Origin: a virus
Virus record (IMG/VR): IMGVR_UViG_3300030329_004812
Span: 1-38,034 of that record
DNA length: 38,034 nt
Reading direction: 5' to 3' (one strand)
Part shown: piece by piece, positions 1 through 7,427 of the stretch
Numbering within the stretch: position 1 is the stretch's first letter
How the letters are laid out: the number at the start of each line of letters is the position of its first letter
Made by a program: the position numbers and the translations under genes
The notes under the pieces: generated by a model
Told to the model about the DNA's origin: nothing
Seen by the model: only the letters and a program-made list of their open reading frames with translations
Databases searched by the model: none

Positions 1-624
1 GACTCGTTTAAAGAGATGCAGTTTATCAATAAGCCGGTATTTGATTTTTATGTAAATGCGTGTGTCAATAATGGCTTTATGGTTTCTCATAAAAACCCTT
101 CCATCATATGTGCGGATTTGGGCTCGCCGGCGATGAAGCCCCATTTAAAGAAGCACGGCATCGAAGAAACATATCGTATTTTTACTGACAAGTATAAACA
201 AACACATTCAATTGATATTGACGAAATTAAAAGAATGCTGTTTACTGGTTTTAATGATTTTGTAAATATAAGATCATTCGAAAGAGAAAGAAACTATTGC
301 GAAAGATCCAATAAGATGTTATCTAGAATAAAGACAAGAAATACTATTAATATTGATACATTTAATAATATTATTAATAATAAATATTTAATTAATTATT
401 ATATTAATATAAGAAATATAGAAGAAAACAAGGTCTTCGCAATCACAGACTTAAAACGAATACAGCGACAAGCAATATTTTTTGAGAAAAAGTTTGACAT
501 CAACAAAGCAATCAGTTATATTAATGAACAATTCAGATCCACATTTAAATCGAAAGTTGGCGGAATCAACTGGCTTACGAAGTGGATTAGCGACAGAGAG
601 AAGCACCGACGTTTGGAGGGTTGA
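1..624 (+). CDS. Unknown phage protein, 5' end outside the window
   Basis: The frame is open from base 1 and the first Met is at 16, so the gene probably starts upstream of the window. About 207 residues are visible and no family is recognised. Near the visible start is a hydrophobic/aromatic stretch (FDFYVNACVNNGFMV) followed by ADLGSPAM. The middle (about residues 100-140) is very rich in Asn, Ile and Tyr because the DNA at 342-420 is almost pure A/T. The C-terminus is basic (KHRRLEG). The stop overlaps the start of the polymerase gene (TGATG), so the two are probably translationally coupled. A promoter for the polymerase lies inside this gene at 494-522. Confidence 0.7.
   Translation, partial: DSFKEMQFINKPVFDFYVNACVNNGFMVSHKNPSIICADLGSPAMKPHLKKHGIEETYRIFTDKYKQTHSIDIDEIKRMLFTGFNDFVNIRSFERERNYCERSNKMLSRIKTRNTINIDTFNNIINNKYLINYYINIRNIEENKVFAITDLKRIQRQAIFFEKKFDINKAISYINEQFRSTFKSKVGGINWLTKWISDREKHRRLEG
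494..522 (+). promoter_or_regulatory. Sigma-70 type promoter inside the first gene, upstream of polA
   Basis: TTGACA at 494-499 and TATATT at 517-522 are separated by exactly 17 nt. The same pair with 16-17 nt spacing recurs at several gene-block starts in this window. Transcription would begin near 529, giving a leader of about 95 nt before polA. Confidence 0.65.
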
Positions 625-1814
625 TGTTATTTCAAGTTTTAGACAGCAAGCAAGAATGTTTTGGAGTGTACAGTAATGGAAAATTCACATATGATAGAAT
701 ACCTGATAACGTCAGCGGAACCTGGCAATGGGATCAGCGGCTTGGTCATCGCAATATTCGTTATGCTAGCATTTATTCTTGTGGTAAATCCCTTTCTGAA
801 GCGGCTCCAGAAAATCTCAGATCAAGACTCGAAAATAGAGAAAGCAAAATCAGAGCATTCATCAACTCCGCAGTAAATGCCAAAATAAAGCTTAGCGATC
901 TTTGTATGTTCGAGATCGTTCCAGAGCAACACCTTAAACATTTCTGCGAAGTTAAAAATGAAATATGTGATTGGATCTTTGAGAACAACGAAAGACCTCA
1001 AAATCACGGTTTTATGGTTGAGCTTCATGAGATGGCTTATGATATCGCCCAGAACCCCGTATTAATCGATCAAAATGCCCTGTTAAAGTCATCTAGAACT
1101 GATTTGAAGGCAAGGGCACTGCTTAACAACCTAAAGGGCAAAAACAAGCCAATTTGCTACGATGTGTGGGGTTCTGTGACAGGCCGCCTGACAACCAAGC
1201 AGGGCTCATTTCCAATTATGAATCTTAAAAAAGAGATTGCCAACTGTGTAATACCGAAGAACGACATTTTTGTTCAGTTTGATCTTAACGGTGCCGAGAT
1301 ACGCACCTTCATTTCACTATCTACTGGTACCCACCCCCCTGTGGACATACACGAATGGAATATGGAGAATGTGCTGACAAACATTACAGAACGAAAGAAA
1401 GCCAAGACCAAGTTTCTGGCTTGGTTTTACAATCCCAATTCCAACGCGATACAATCAGAGCATTACGACAGAAAGCTGTTATTAAATAAATATTATAATA
1501 ATAATGTAGTGTCCACACCATTTGGAAGAAGCATCCAATCTGATGATTTTCATGCTTTAAACTACCTATTACAAAGTTCGTCTTCTGATAATTGTATGTC
1601 TCAATGTATTAAAATAAACAAATTTTTAAAAGGAAATAAGTCTTTTGTTCATTCTGTTGTTCATGATTCATTAACAATTGATCTTTCATTTGAAGACAGA
1701 GGCATTTTACCGCAAATCCAAGAGATATTTGAGGACACTCCCCTCGGCTGGTTTCGCTCATCTGTCCATGCCGGGCACAATTTAAGAGATTTAAAGGAGG
1801 TATCATGGTCCTAA
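624..1814 (+). CDS. polA: Family A DNA polymerase, polymerase domain only
   Basis: This is a template-directed DNA polymerase of the Pol I family, 396 residues from the ATG at 624. GGAGGG at 615-620 supports that start over the TTG at 621. Visible core: the TGRL segment near residue 187, motif A with the metal-binding Asp (FDLNGAEIR, about 220), a fingers helix (ERKKAKTKFLAWFY, about 256-269) keeping the Arg, Lys and Tyr of motif B, and motif C HDS (about 347-349) in place of the usual HDE. The position equivalent to E. coli Phe762 reads Leu. There is no room for a 3'-5' exonuclease domain, and the 5'-3' exonuclease is a separate gene at 5056. The enzyme is much smaller than Klenow (about 600 residues). 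Family assignment is firm; its role beside the DnaE at 16137 is open. Confidence 0.92.
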   Translation: MLFQVLDSKQECFGVYSNGKFTYDRIPDNVSGTWQWDQRLGHRNIRYASIYSCGKSLSEAAPENLRSRLENRESKIRAFINSAVNAKIKLSDLCMFEIVPEQHLKHFCEVKNEICDWIFENNERPQNHGFMVELHEMAYDIAQNPVLIDQNALLKSSRTDLKARALLNNLKGKNKPICYDVWGSVTGRLTTKQGSFPIMNLKKEIANCVIPKNDIFVQFDLNGAEIRTFISLSTGTHPPVDIHEWNMENVLTNITERKKAKTKFLAWFYNPNSNAIQSEHYDRKLLLNKYYNNNVVSTPFGRSIQSDDFHALNYLLQSSSSDNCMSQCIKINKFLKGNKSFVHSVVHDSLTIDLSFEDRGILPQIQEIFEDTPLGWFRSSVHAGHNLRDLKEVSWS

Positions 1815-2611
1815 TATCAATAGGGAGTGCCGGCTTGGCGGTTGCTAAGGCCTTTACGAGCACCAAAATGATAATTCCGATTGTACAAGAGTCCTTCCCG
1901 AAACATTGCGAAAGCCCGGAAGACTTTGAGAAGCATTGGTGTGATACAAAACTCCAAATTTCATTTGATGAAGAGGAGTGCTGGGTGATTCTTTGCGGTG
2001 CCTCCCGAGTTGCTGGCTGTACGCTAAGAGCATTGGAGACCATTAAGCATAAGAAAATAAATATCATATATATTTGCCCTGACACTTCGCTGCTAGCCCC
2101 CGTACAAGCCAAGTCGCACAAGGTTGTATTCAATATACTACAGGAATACACAAGATCAGGGCTTTTAAATAGAATGTATTTGTTTTCAAATGTAGAAATA
2201 CTCAAAATTATAGGCGCCCAGTCAATAACACAGATGTATACTGCTATTAATAATCAAATAGTAAACTCACTTGAGACAATTTGGTATTTCCAATCACAAT
2301 CTCCAGTGCTTGGGCAGATACACAAGCCAAAGGACATTTCTCGTATTTGTACAGTTTCTATAGGCGATTTCAAAAAAAATGAAGAAAAATCGCTGTTTTT
2401 ACTTGACAACTGTACTGAAACATGGTATATTTATAGTATCAACAAGACACAACTGAAGAGCAATAAAGATTTGCTAAATCTTATCAAGAGTAGGGTCTTT
2501 GCTGAAGATAATCAAACAATCGCATCCTTCGCAATCTACCCTTCCGCGCATAAGCAATCATTTTTTTATTCTCTCAAACTTACTCACTACATACAAACTT
2601 TGGAGGTTTAA
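1805..2611 (+). CDS. Divergent tubulin/FtsZ-like protein
   Basis: This 268-residue protein overlaps polA by 10 nt and has a GGAGG site at 1796-1800. It has the order of elements of the FtsZ/tubulin GTPase fold. There is an N-terminal strand-glycine turn (ISIGSAGLAVAKAF). A strand and turn CGASRVAGC stands where FtsZ has GGTGTG. A helix-rich middle is followed by YLFSNVEIL and the long helix ITQMYTAINNQIVNSL, like the FtsZ PND.LL and core-helix segments. The signature GTP-binding loop is degenerate, so nucleotide binding may be altered or lost. It sits between PolA and the DNA-binding protein, which suggests a replication or DNA-positioning role, but that is inference. The fold call rests on reading by eye. 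Confidence 0.55.
   Translation: MVLISIGSAGLAVAKAFTSTKMIIPIVQESFPKHCESPEDFEKHWCDTKLQISFDEEECWVILCGASRVAGCTLRALETIKHKKINIIYICPDTSLLAPVQAKSHKVVFNILQEYTRSGLLNRMYLFSNVEILKIIGAQSITQMYTAINNQIVNSLETIWYFQSQSPVLGQIHKPKDISRICTVSIGDFKKNEEKSLFLLDNCTETWYIYSINKTQLKSNKDLLNLIKSRVFAEDNQTIASFAIYPSAHKQSFFYSLKLTHYIQTLEV
2403..2431 (+). promoter_or_regulatory. Sigma-70 type promoter inside the tubulin-like gene
   Basis: TTGACA at 2403-2408 and TATATT at 2426-2431 have a 17-nt spacer. It would transcribe the small gene at 2613 and possibly the ssb and recombinase genes beyond. Confidence 0.6.
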
Positions 2612-2612
2612 T

Positions 2613-2870
2613 ATGAGTACATTCACGCAATACACCGGAACATTTGTTAAACGAGACGGAACCCGTCGAACGATGAATTTTGTTAAAGTTAGCGATCTTC
2701 CGAGCACGATGACGGAGGGTAAATCAACTACCAACCGCTATACTAACAGTAATGGTGAAATTGAAGTTGTATATGATACGGATAATAATGGATTCCGTAC
2801 GTTTAATCATGGAACGGTCGTAGGAACGGTAACGACAAAATCTGTCAATCTTTCATTTGACAACAGCTAA
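2613..2870 (+). CDS. Small SH3-like phage protein, function unknown
   Basis: This 85-residue protein starts at the ATG at 2613 after GGAGG at 2602-2606. The sequence alternates short beta-like stretches with turns (GTFVKRDGTRRTMNFVKVSD, then a Ser/Thr/Asn-rich loop, then VVGTVT). The opening FVKRDGTRRTMNF resembles small phage proteins of the DUF2693/SH3-barrel type, but I recognise this only loosely. It follows the tubulin-like gene by one base and has its own promoter at 2403. Its last codons contain the -35 box of the ssb promoter. Confidence 0.75.
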   Translation: MSTFTQYTGTFVKRDGTRRTMNFVKVSDLPSTMTEGKSTTNRYTNSNGEIEVVYDTDNNGFRTFNHGTVVGTVTTKSVNLSFDNS

Positions 2871-2885
2871 CCAATAGGTTATATT
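2857..2885 (+). promoter_or_regulatory. Sigma-70 type promoter of the ssb gene
   Basis: TTGACA at 2857-2862 lies in the last codons of the previous gene, and TATATT at 2880-2885 follows after 17 nt. The predicted start, near 2892, is at the foot of the GC-rich hairpin at 2893-2913. Confidence 0.65.
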
Positions 2886-2892
2886 ATTGCGG

Positions 2893-2913
2893 CGAGGGGC
2901 GAAAAGCCCCTCG
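2893..2913 (+). promoter_or_regulatory. 5'-end hairpin in the ssb leader
   Basis: CGAGGGGC (2893-2900) pairs with GCCCCTCG (2906-2913) around a GAAAA loop, an 8-bp GC-rich stem. No U-run follows, so it is a poor intrinsic terminator. Because the promoter just upstream would start transcription at about 2892, the hairpin would cap the ssb mRNA. It may stabilise the message or act in autoregulation. Confidence 0.55.
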
Positions 2914-2963
2914 ACCTTAGTCTTTATAGACAAAAAACTTAACTAACAAAAGGAAAAAACATT

Positions 2964-3728
2964 ATGGCTCTTAATATCGAAGCAATGCGAGCAAAGCTCG
3001 AAGCGTCACGAAATGGTGGCAAAAAACAAGATAACACTAAATGGCGACCTGAACAGGGCGACCAAACTATTCGAATCCTTCCTACAAATGATGGAGACCC
3101 TTTCAAGGAGTTTCACTTTCATTACAACGTAGGCAAGAACCCTGGTATTCTTTGCCCAAAACGAAATCATGGCGAAGACTGCCCCATTTGCGATTTTGCG
3201 TCTAAACTTTGGCGCGAAGGTGTTGAAAGAAATGACGACACAGCGAAACGAGAAGCAAAGAAACTCTTTGCTCGAAAACGCTACTTCTCTCCGATTATTG
3301 TTCGAGGAGAGGAAAGCAAAGGTGTAAGAGTATGGTCTTATGGGAAAATGGCTTATGAGACACTATTATCTTACGTCTTAGATCCTGACTATGGAGACAT
3401 TACTCATGCTGAGACAGGCACTGATATTGTCCTCAACTATTCCATTCCTGGAACACCAGGATCATTTCCCAAGACTTCACTGAAGCCTCGTCGAAGACCC
3501 TCTGTCTTGTGTGATGAAGATGTGGCTGATTGTGATGAACTATTGAACTCTGTACCTGAGATCGAGACTCTCTTCCAGCGGCAAACTACCTCCGAAGTAC
3601 AAGCTCTGCTGGATGATTACTTGTCCTCCGATACTAACACTGAGTCTCTCTCCAGCGAGACGGAGCAATATAATAGGCAGAAATCAGTAGATGACGCACT
3701 AAAATCATTTATGAATAAGGAGGTGTGA
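2964..3728 (+). CDS. T4 gp32-like single-stranded DNA-binding protein
   Basis: This 254-residue protein coats single-stranded DNA in replication and recombination. The OB-type core carries a zinc-binding pattern, H53-x10-C64-x8-C73-x2-C76, with CPICDF at its end. The spacing resembles the His-Cys3 site of T4 gp32. A basic N-terminal arm (KLEASRNGGKKQDNTKWRP) fits the gp32 cooperativity segment. The C-terminus is Ser/Glu/Asp-rich and ends DDALKSFMNKEV, like the acidic protein-contact tail of gp32. The AAGGA site precedes the ATG at 2964. It has its own promoter (2857) and leader hairpin and is followed by the recombinase, its usual partner. Confidence 0.85.
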   Translation: MALNIEAMRAKLEASRNGGKKQDNTKWRPEQGDQTIRILPTNDGDPFKEFHFHYNVGKNPGILCPKRNHGEDCPICDFASKLWREGVERNDDTAKREAKKLFARKRYFSPIIVRGEESKGVRVWSYGKMAYETLLSYVLDPDYGDITHAETGTDIVLNYSIPGTPGSFPKTSLKPRRRPSVLCDEDVADCDELLNSVPEIETLFQRQTTSEVQALLDDYLSSDTNTESLSSETEQYNRQKSVDDALKSFMNKEV

Positions 3729-3783
3729 TAACCCCAATTCAAATAATTGGTGAAGTCGAGTATTCTGCCCCGATACTATAAAT

Positions 3784-3797
3784 AAAGGGGCCCCTTT
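3784..3797. repeat. Perfect 14-bp palindrome between ssb and recombinase genes
   Basis: AAAGGGGCCCCTTT is exactly self-complementary with no spacer. It lies in the 135-nt gap between the two genes, where no other gene is seen. It could be a protein-binding site or a weak terminator; the stem would need GGCC as its loop. Confidence 0.4.
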
Positions 3798-3863
3798 TAT
3801 ACACTGTAGGTGTACCGCAGGGAGGCATGGGTTTACAGATGTCTCAATTTTATTGGAGATTAG

Positions 3864-4952
3864 ATGGGAAAGGTGATTAAAATGAGTGAACACACAGGTA
3901 AGATTAACGTTGGTGACCTCGCCAAGAAGATAAATAAAAAGCTTGGAATTCAAGTTGCTCACGATTTAAACGAATCCAACCCGGTTTCCGTTAAAGACTG
4001 GATTCCAACTGGCTCTCGATGGCTTGATTGTTCAATTAAACCCGGAGAATATGCTGGAATCCCTGTCGGTAAAATCACAGAGCTTGCTGGCCTATCAGGT
4101 GCAGGTAAATCATTTATGGCTGCACAGATAGCAGGAAACGCACAAAAGAAAGGAATGTTTGTTGTTTATTTTGATGCAGAGTCGGCAATTGATGAGGACT
4201 TTCTTATTAAAGCTGGCTGTACTAAAGACCAATTACTTTATCAACAAGCAGTTTCAGTGGAAAAGGTGCTGGAAACTATGGAATATGTAATGAATGAGTA
4301 CAGCGGAGCAAGGGTCTTATTTATATGGGATTCGATAGCAGCTACTCCTTCGGAAAAAGACCTTGAGGGCGATTTCAATCCTCAATCCTCAATGGCAGTT
4401 AAGCCAAGAATTTTTTCGAAAGCATTTCCCAAACTTACGATTCCTCTTGCGAATACTGAATCAACCCTTCTGTTAATCAACCAACTCAAGACAAATATCT
4501 CTTCTCGTCCAGCAGAGATGCTTGTGGAGCCTTATATAGCTCCCGGAGGAAAGGCTATTGAGTATTTTTCTTCGTTGCGCATATGGCTAACGAAACGTAA
4601 GGCGAAAGCATCCTTTGCTCTTGATGAGGATGGCATAAGAGTTGGGTCTCATGTCAAGGCATTCATAAAGAAGTCCAGAATGGGTTCAGAAGGTAGGATA
4701 TGCGAATTTAAGATAATGTGGGGTGGAAACAATGTTAGGATACAGGACGAGGAATCATGGCTAGAGGTTCTTAAAGCCGCAAAACACCCCAATTTTACGC
4801 TCTCAGGGGCGTGGTATACAATGATAGGTAAAGACGGAAAAAGTCGAAAATTTCAGGCAAAACAATGGCTTAAAAAGCTAGAAGAAAAGAGTTTTAGGGA
4901 GACTGTTATTTCACTGATGGATGAAACCTTAATAGAGAAATATAAGTCGTAA
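3864..4952 (+). CDS. recA: RecA/UvsX-type recombinase
   Basis: This 362-residue ATP-dependent strand-exchange protein has a Walker A motif GLSGAGKS at residues 76-83, a Walker B-like strand RVLFIWDS near 150, and the inner DNA-binding region around QSSMAVKPR and LLLINQLKTN. The C-terminal GAWYTM...QAKQWL segment resembles UvsX-type proteins more than bacterial RecA. The start at 3864 has GGAG at 3855-3858; an internal Met at 3882 is a weaker alternative. It follows the ssb gene and ends just before a strong terminator. It probably acts with the ssb protein, helicase and polymerase in recombination-dependent replication and repair. Confidence 0.88.
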   Translation: MGKVIKMSEHTGKINVGDLAKKINKKLGIQVAHDLNESNPVSVKDWIPTGSRWLDCSIKPGEYAGIPVGKITELAGLSGAGKSFMAAQIAGNAQKKGMFVVYFDAESAIDEDFLIKAGCTKDQLLYQQAVSVEKVLETMEYVMNEYSGARVLFIWDSIAATPSEKDLEGDFNPQSSMAVKPRIFSKAFPKLTIPLANTESTLLLINQLKTNISSRPAEMLVEPYIAPGGKAIEYFSSLRIWLTKRKAKASFALDEDGIRVGSHVKAFIKKSRMGSEGRICEFKIMWGGNNVRIQDEESWLEVLKAAKHPNFTLSGAWYTMIGKDGKSRKFQAKQWLKKLEEKSFRETVISLMDETLIEKYKS

Positions 4953-4977
4953 TTTGTGTGTTATATCCTTGTTTTGG

Positions 4978-5004
4978 CCCCCGGTTGAAAAACCGGGGGT
5001 TTTT
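4978..5004 (+). terminator. Rho-independent terminator after the recombinase
   Basis: CCCCCGGTT (4978-4986) pairs with AACCGGGGG (4991-4999) around GAAA and is followed by TTTTTATTT. It closes the ssb-recombinase unit, and the next promoter starts three bases later. Confidence 0.9.
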
Positions 5005-5006
5005 AT

Positions 5007-5035
5007 TTGACAATGCCAAACTAATGAGTTATATT
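5007..5035 (+). promoter_or_regulatory. Sigma-70 type promoter of the exonuclease-helicase unit
   Basis: TTGACA at 5007-5012 and TATATT at 5030-5035 have 17 nt between them. It lies directly after the terminator. Transcription would start near 5042, just ahead of the CGGAGG ribosome site. Confidence 0.75.
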
Positions 5036-5055
5036 AAGTAAACATCGGAGGAATT

Positions 5056-6033
5056 ATGAGAATAGAGGTTAAAAGATCTGATTCTAAGCGAGTTTTGATC
5101 ATTGACGCATTGAATATGTTTTTGAGAAGTTATACAATTATCCCGAGCATGAACCCAAAGGGATTGCCAAACGGGGGCACCATTGGCTTTCTGAAATCAT
5201 TACAAAAGCTTTGCCGGGATTTCCGCCCCAATGAGATTGTTATTTGTTGGGATGGCCACGGCGGCTCCGAAAAACGTAGACAGATCAACAAGGAATATAA
5301 ACAAGGCAGAAGGCCTGTGCGTTTCAATCGCCGCATGATTGAATTACCAGAGAACGAAGTTAAAAAGAATCGAGCAGACCAGCAAATTCGTTTACATGAG
5401 TATCTGAATGAAATGCCGGTGGTTCAGCTTATGCTCGATTACATTGAGGCTGATGATGTTATAGCATACGTTAATTCCATGAAGAGGTATAAAGGTTGGG
5501 ATAAGATTATTGTATCTTCTGATAAGGATTTCTATCAGTTGTGCGCCAATGACGAAACCATGATATGGAGACCGATACAGAAAGAATTAATCAATAGGGC
5601 AATTCTCGTTAATAAATTTGGTGTACATCCTTCTAATTTTGCGCTGGTTCGAGCAATCGAGGGAGACAGTTCAGACAACCTCAAAGGTGTTCCAAGAGTT
5701 GGCATGAAGACGATGGTGAAGTATTTTCCATTTTTGGAAAATGAAAAGAAGTTGTCTTGTGATGATATACTGACACACTGTAGCATGGAAAAGTCAAAGA
5801 AAGCGGTTCATAATAAATTACTTGAGCACAAAGAGTTGCTCAAGACCAATTATAAGATTATGCAATTGTACGATCCAAATATTTCTTATCAAGGAAGGGA
5901 GGAGATTCGATTCAAAGTTAACAATCATAACCCATTGTTAAATAAAATGAATGTAGCTAAAATGCTTATAGAGGACGGACAGGGGTCTCTTAACTTGTCG
6001 GATTTGTGGGCTGCTTTTAAGAGAGTTGTGTAG
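5056..6033 (+). CDS. 5'-3' exonuclease (FEN / Pol I N-domain type)
   Basis: This 325-residue structure-specific nuclease removes RNA primers and 5' flaps and supplies the activity missing from the short PolA. Family motifs are in order: VLIIDALNMFLRS near the start (first metal Asp), EIVICWDGHGGSEKRR (about 56-75), a central EADDVIAYV, SSDKDFYQLC, and the helix-hairpin-helix region EGDSSDNLKGVPRVGMKT. All expected acidic clusters are present. The ATG at 5056 follows GGAGG closely. It is transcribed from its own promoter and is followed 25 nt later by the helicase. Confidence 0.9.
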   Translation: MRIEVKRSDSKRVLIIDALNMFLRSYTIIPSMNPKGLPNGGTIGFLKSLQKLCRDFRPNEIVICWDGHGGSEKRRQINKEYKQGRRPVRFNRRMIELPENEVKKNRADQQIRLHEYLNEMPVVQLMLDYIEADDVIAYVNSMKRYKGWDKIIVSSDKDFYQLCANDETMIWRPIQKELINRAILVNKFGVHPSNFALVRAIEGDSSDNLKGVPRVGMKTMVKYFPFLENEKKLSCDDILTHCSMEKSKKAVHNKLLEHKELLKTNYKIMQLYDPNISYQGREEIRFKVNNHNPLLNKMNVAKMLIEDGQGSLNLSDLWAAFKRVV

Positions 6034-6058
6034 TAGTTATTAACATTCGGAGGACAGG

Positions 6059-7417
6059 ATGGAATTAAGACAAGAAACATTTCAAAAGTTTGGGAAAAAC
6101 TTTCAAGAAAACCTTTGCCACTTGATGCTACAGGATCGCGTGTTCTGTGATCAAATATCTGAGGTTCTTGATGTTGAATTTCTTCAGTATGAACACTTGC
6201 GCGTGTTTACCAATATGTTGCTGGAATACCGGTCAAAATACAGGCAGCACCCAAGTTATGAGATAATGGCCACGAACATCACATCTGGCCTGGCTTCCTA
6301 CACAGAGGGGCTTCAAAAGCAGATACGGCAGTTTTACGCTAAAGTTATTAACAATCACGAGATTGATGGATCTGACTTTATTAAGGAGCATGCTATCGAT
6401 TTTTGTCGTAAGCAGGTTCTCAAGAAAGCCATGCTACAATCAGTTAAGTTGTTGAAATCCTCTTCATTTGAAGAAATTCAAAGGGTTATCGAGGATGCAA
6501 TGAAGCTTGGTACAAATGTTGATTTTGGCCATGACTACCATATGGATATTGACGATCGATTTAGAATCAAATCCAGAGACCCAATCACCACCGGGTGGCA
6601 AAGGATTGACGAAATATGTCAAGGCGGACTTGGCAAGTCTGAACTTGGTGTAGCTATAGCTCCGACCGGAGCAGGCAAGTCTATGCTCATGGTTCACCTT
6701 GGAGCCGCAGCTTTAAAAGAAGGCAAAACTGTTATTTATTATACTTTAGAATTGGCAGACACGGTAGTAGGCCAGCGATTTGATTCTTGTATAACCGGCA
6801 TTAAACTTAATGATTTGTTGAGAAACAAATTTAATATTGTTGAGAAGGTTAAAGACATAAAGGGGCATCTAATTATAAAAGAATATCCGACGAAGTCAGC
6901 TAGTACTCAAACAATTACAAGTCATATTGAGCGCCTTAAAAAGCGCGGAATCAAACCAGATATGATTATAGTGGATTACGCTGACTTGCTCCGGCCAATT
7001 AAGAGCTATGGAGAAAAAAGACACGATTTGGAGAGTATATATGAAGAGCTTAGGTCAATTGCGCAGTCAAATGGATGCCCAGTCTGGACATGCTCCCAAA
7101 CTAATCGTGGCGGCTTAAATGCTGAAGTTATTACAATGGAATCAATATCGGAAGCCTTTAACAAGTGTTTTGTGGCAGATTTCATATTTTCACTGTCCAG
7201 AACAGCCCAAGACAAGCAGGCCAACACAGGGCGATTTTTTATTGCCAAAAACAGAAACGGACCTGATGGGTTGGTGTTCCCGATTTTTATGGATACTTCA
7301 AATGTTTCTATTAAAGCACTGGAGCGCAATGAGGATGCTGAAGCTTCACCGCAACAGTCGTCAAAAGATAATTTAAGTTATTTAAGAAATAAATATGCCG
7401 AAGTTAGAGGGAAATAG
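6059..7417 (+). CDS. dnaB: DnaB-type replicative helicase
   Basis: This 452-residue hexameric helicase would unwind DNA ahead of the phage polymerase. After a helical N-terminal region (1-165) comes the RecA-like core. It has TGWQRIDEICQGGLGKSE, Walker A APTGAGKS (201-208), the catalytic-Glu strand YYTLELA (about 228-234), Walker B DMIIVDYADLL (301-311) and the sensor segment TCSQTNRGG (about 344-352). No primase domain is fused and none is seen elsewhere in the window. GGAGG precedes the ATG at 6059. Length and motif order fit gp41/DnaB helicases. Confidence 0.9.
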   Translation: MELRQETFQKFGKNFQENLCHLMLQDRVFCDQISEVLDVEFLQYEHLRVFTNMLLEYRSKYRQHPSYEIMATNITSGLASYTEGLQKQIRQFYAKVINNHEIDGSDFIKEHAIDFCRKQVLKKAMLQSVKLLKSSSFEEIQRVIEDAMKLGTNVDFGHDYHMDIDDRFRIKSRDPITTGWQRIDEICQGGLGKSELGVAIAPTGAGKSMLMVHLGAAALKEGKTVIYYTLELADTVVGQRFDSCITGIKLNDLLRNKFNIVEKVKDIKGHLIIKEYPTKSASTQTITSHIERLKKRGIKPDMIIVDYADLLRPIKSYGEKRHDLESIYEELRSIAQSNGCPVWTCSQTNRGGLNAEVITMESISEAFNKCFVADFIFSLSRTAQDKQANTGRFFIAKNRNGPDGLVFPIFMDTSNVSIKALERNEDAEASPQQSSKDNLSYLRNKYAEVRGK

Positions 7418-7427
7418 GAGATGATAT

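Noticed and set aside
3777-3784. TATAAATA, the T4 late-promoter motif, upstream of the recombinase
   Set aside because: A single exact match in AT-rich DNA; another occurs inside coding sequence at 31951. It is not found before the expected late genes here (the endolysin or acidic protein), and a recombinase would not be late.
3784-3797. GGGGCCCC palindrome as a rho-independent terminator
   Set aside because: It has no proper loop and only a short interrupted T-run. It is listed as a palindrome instead.
3827-3880. 17-codon open frame before the recombinase as a leader peptide
   Set aside because: Spacing between GGGAGG and its ATG is one base and nothing in its sequence suggests attenuation.
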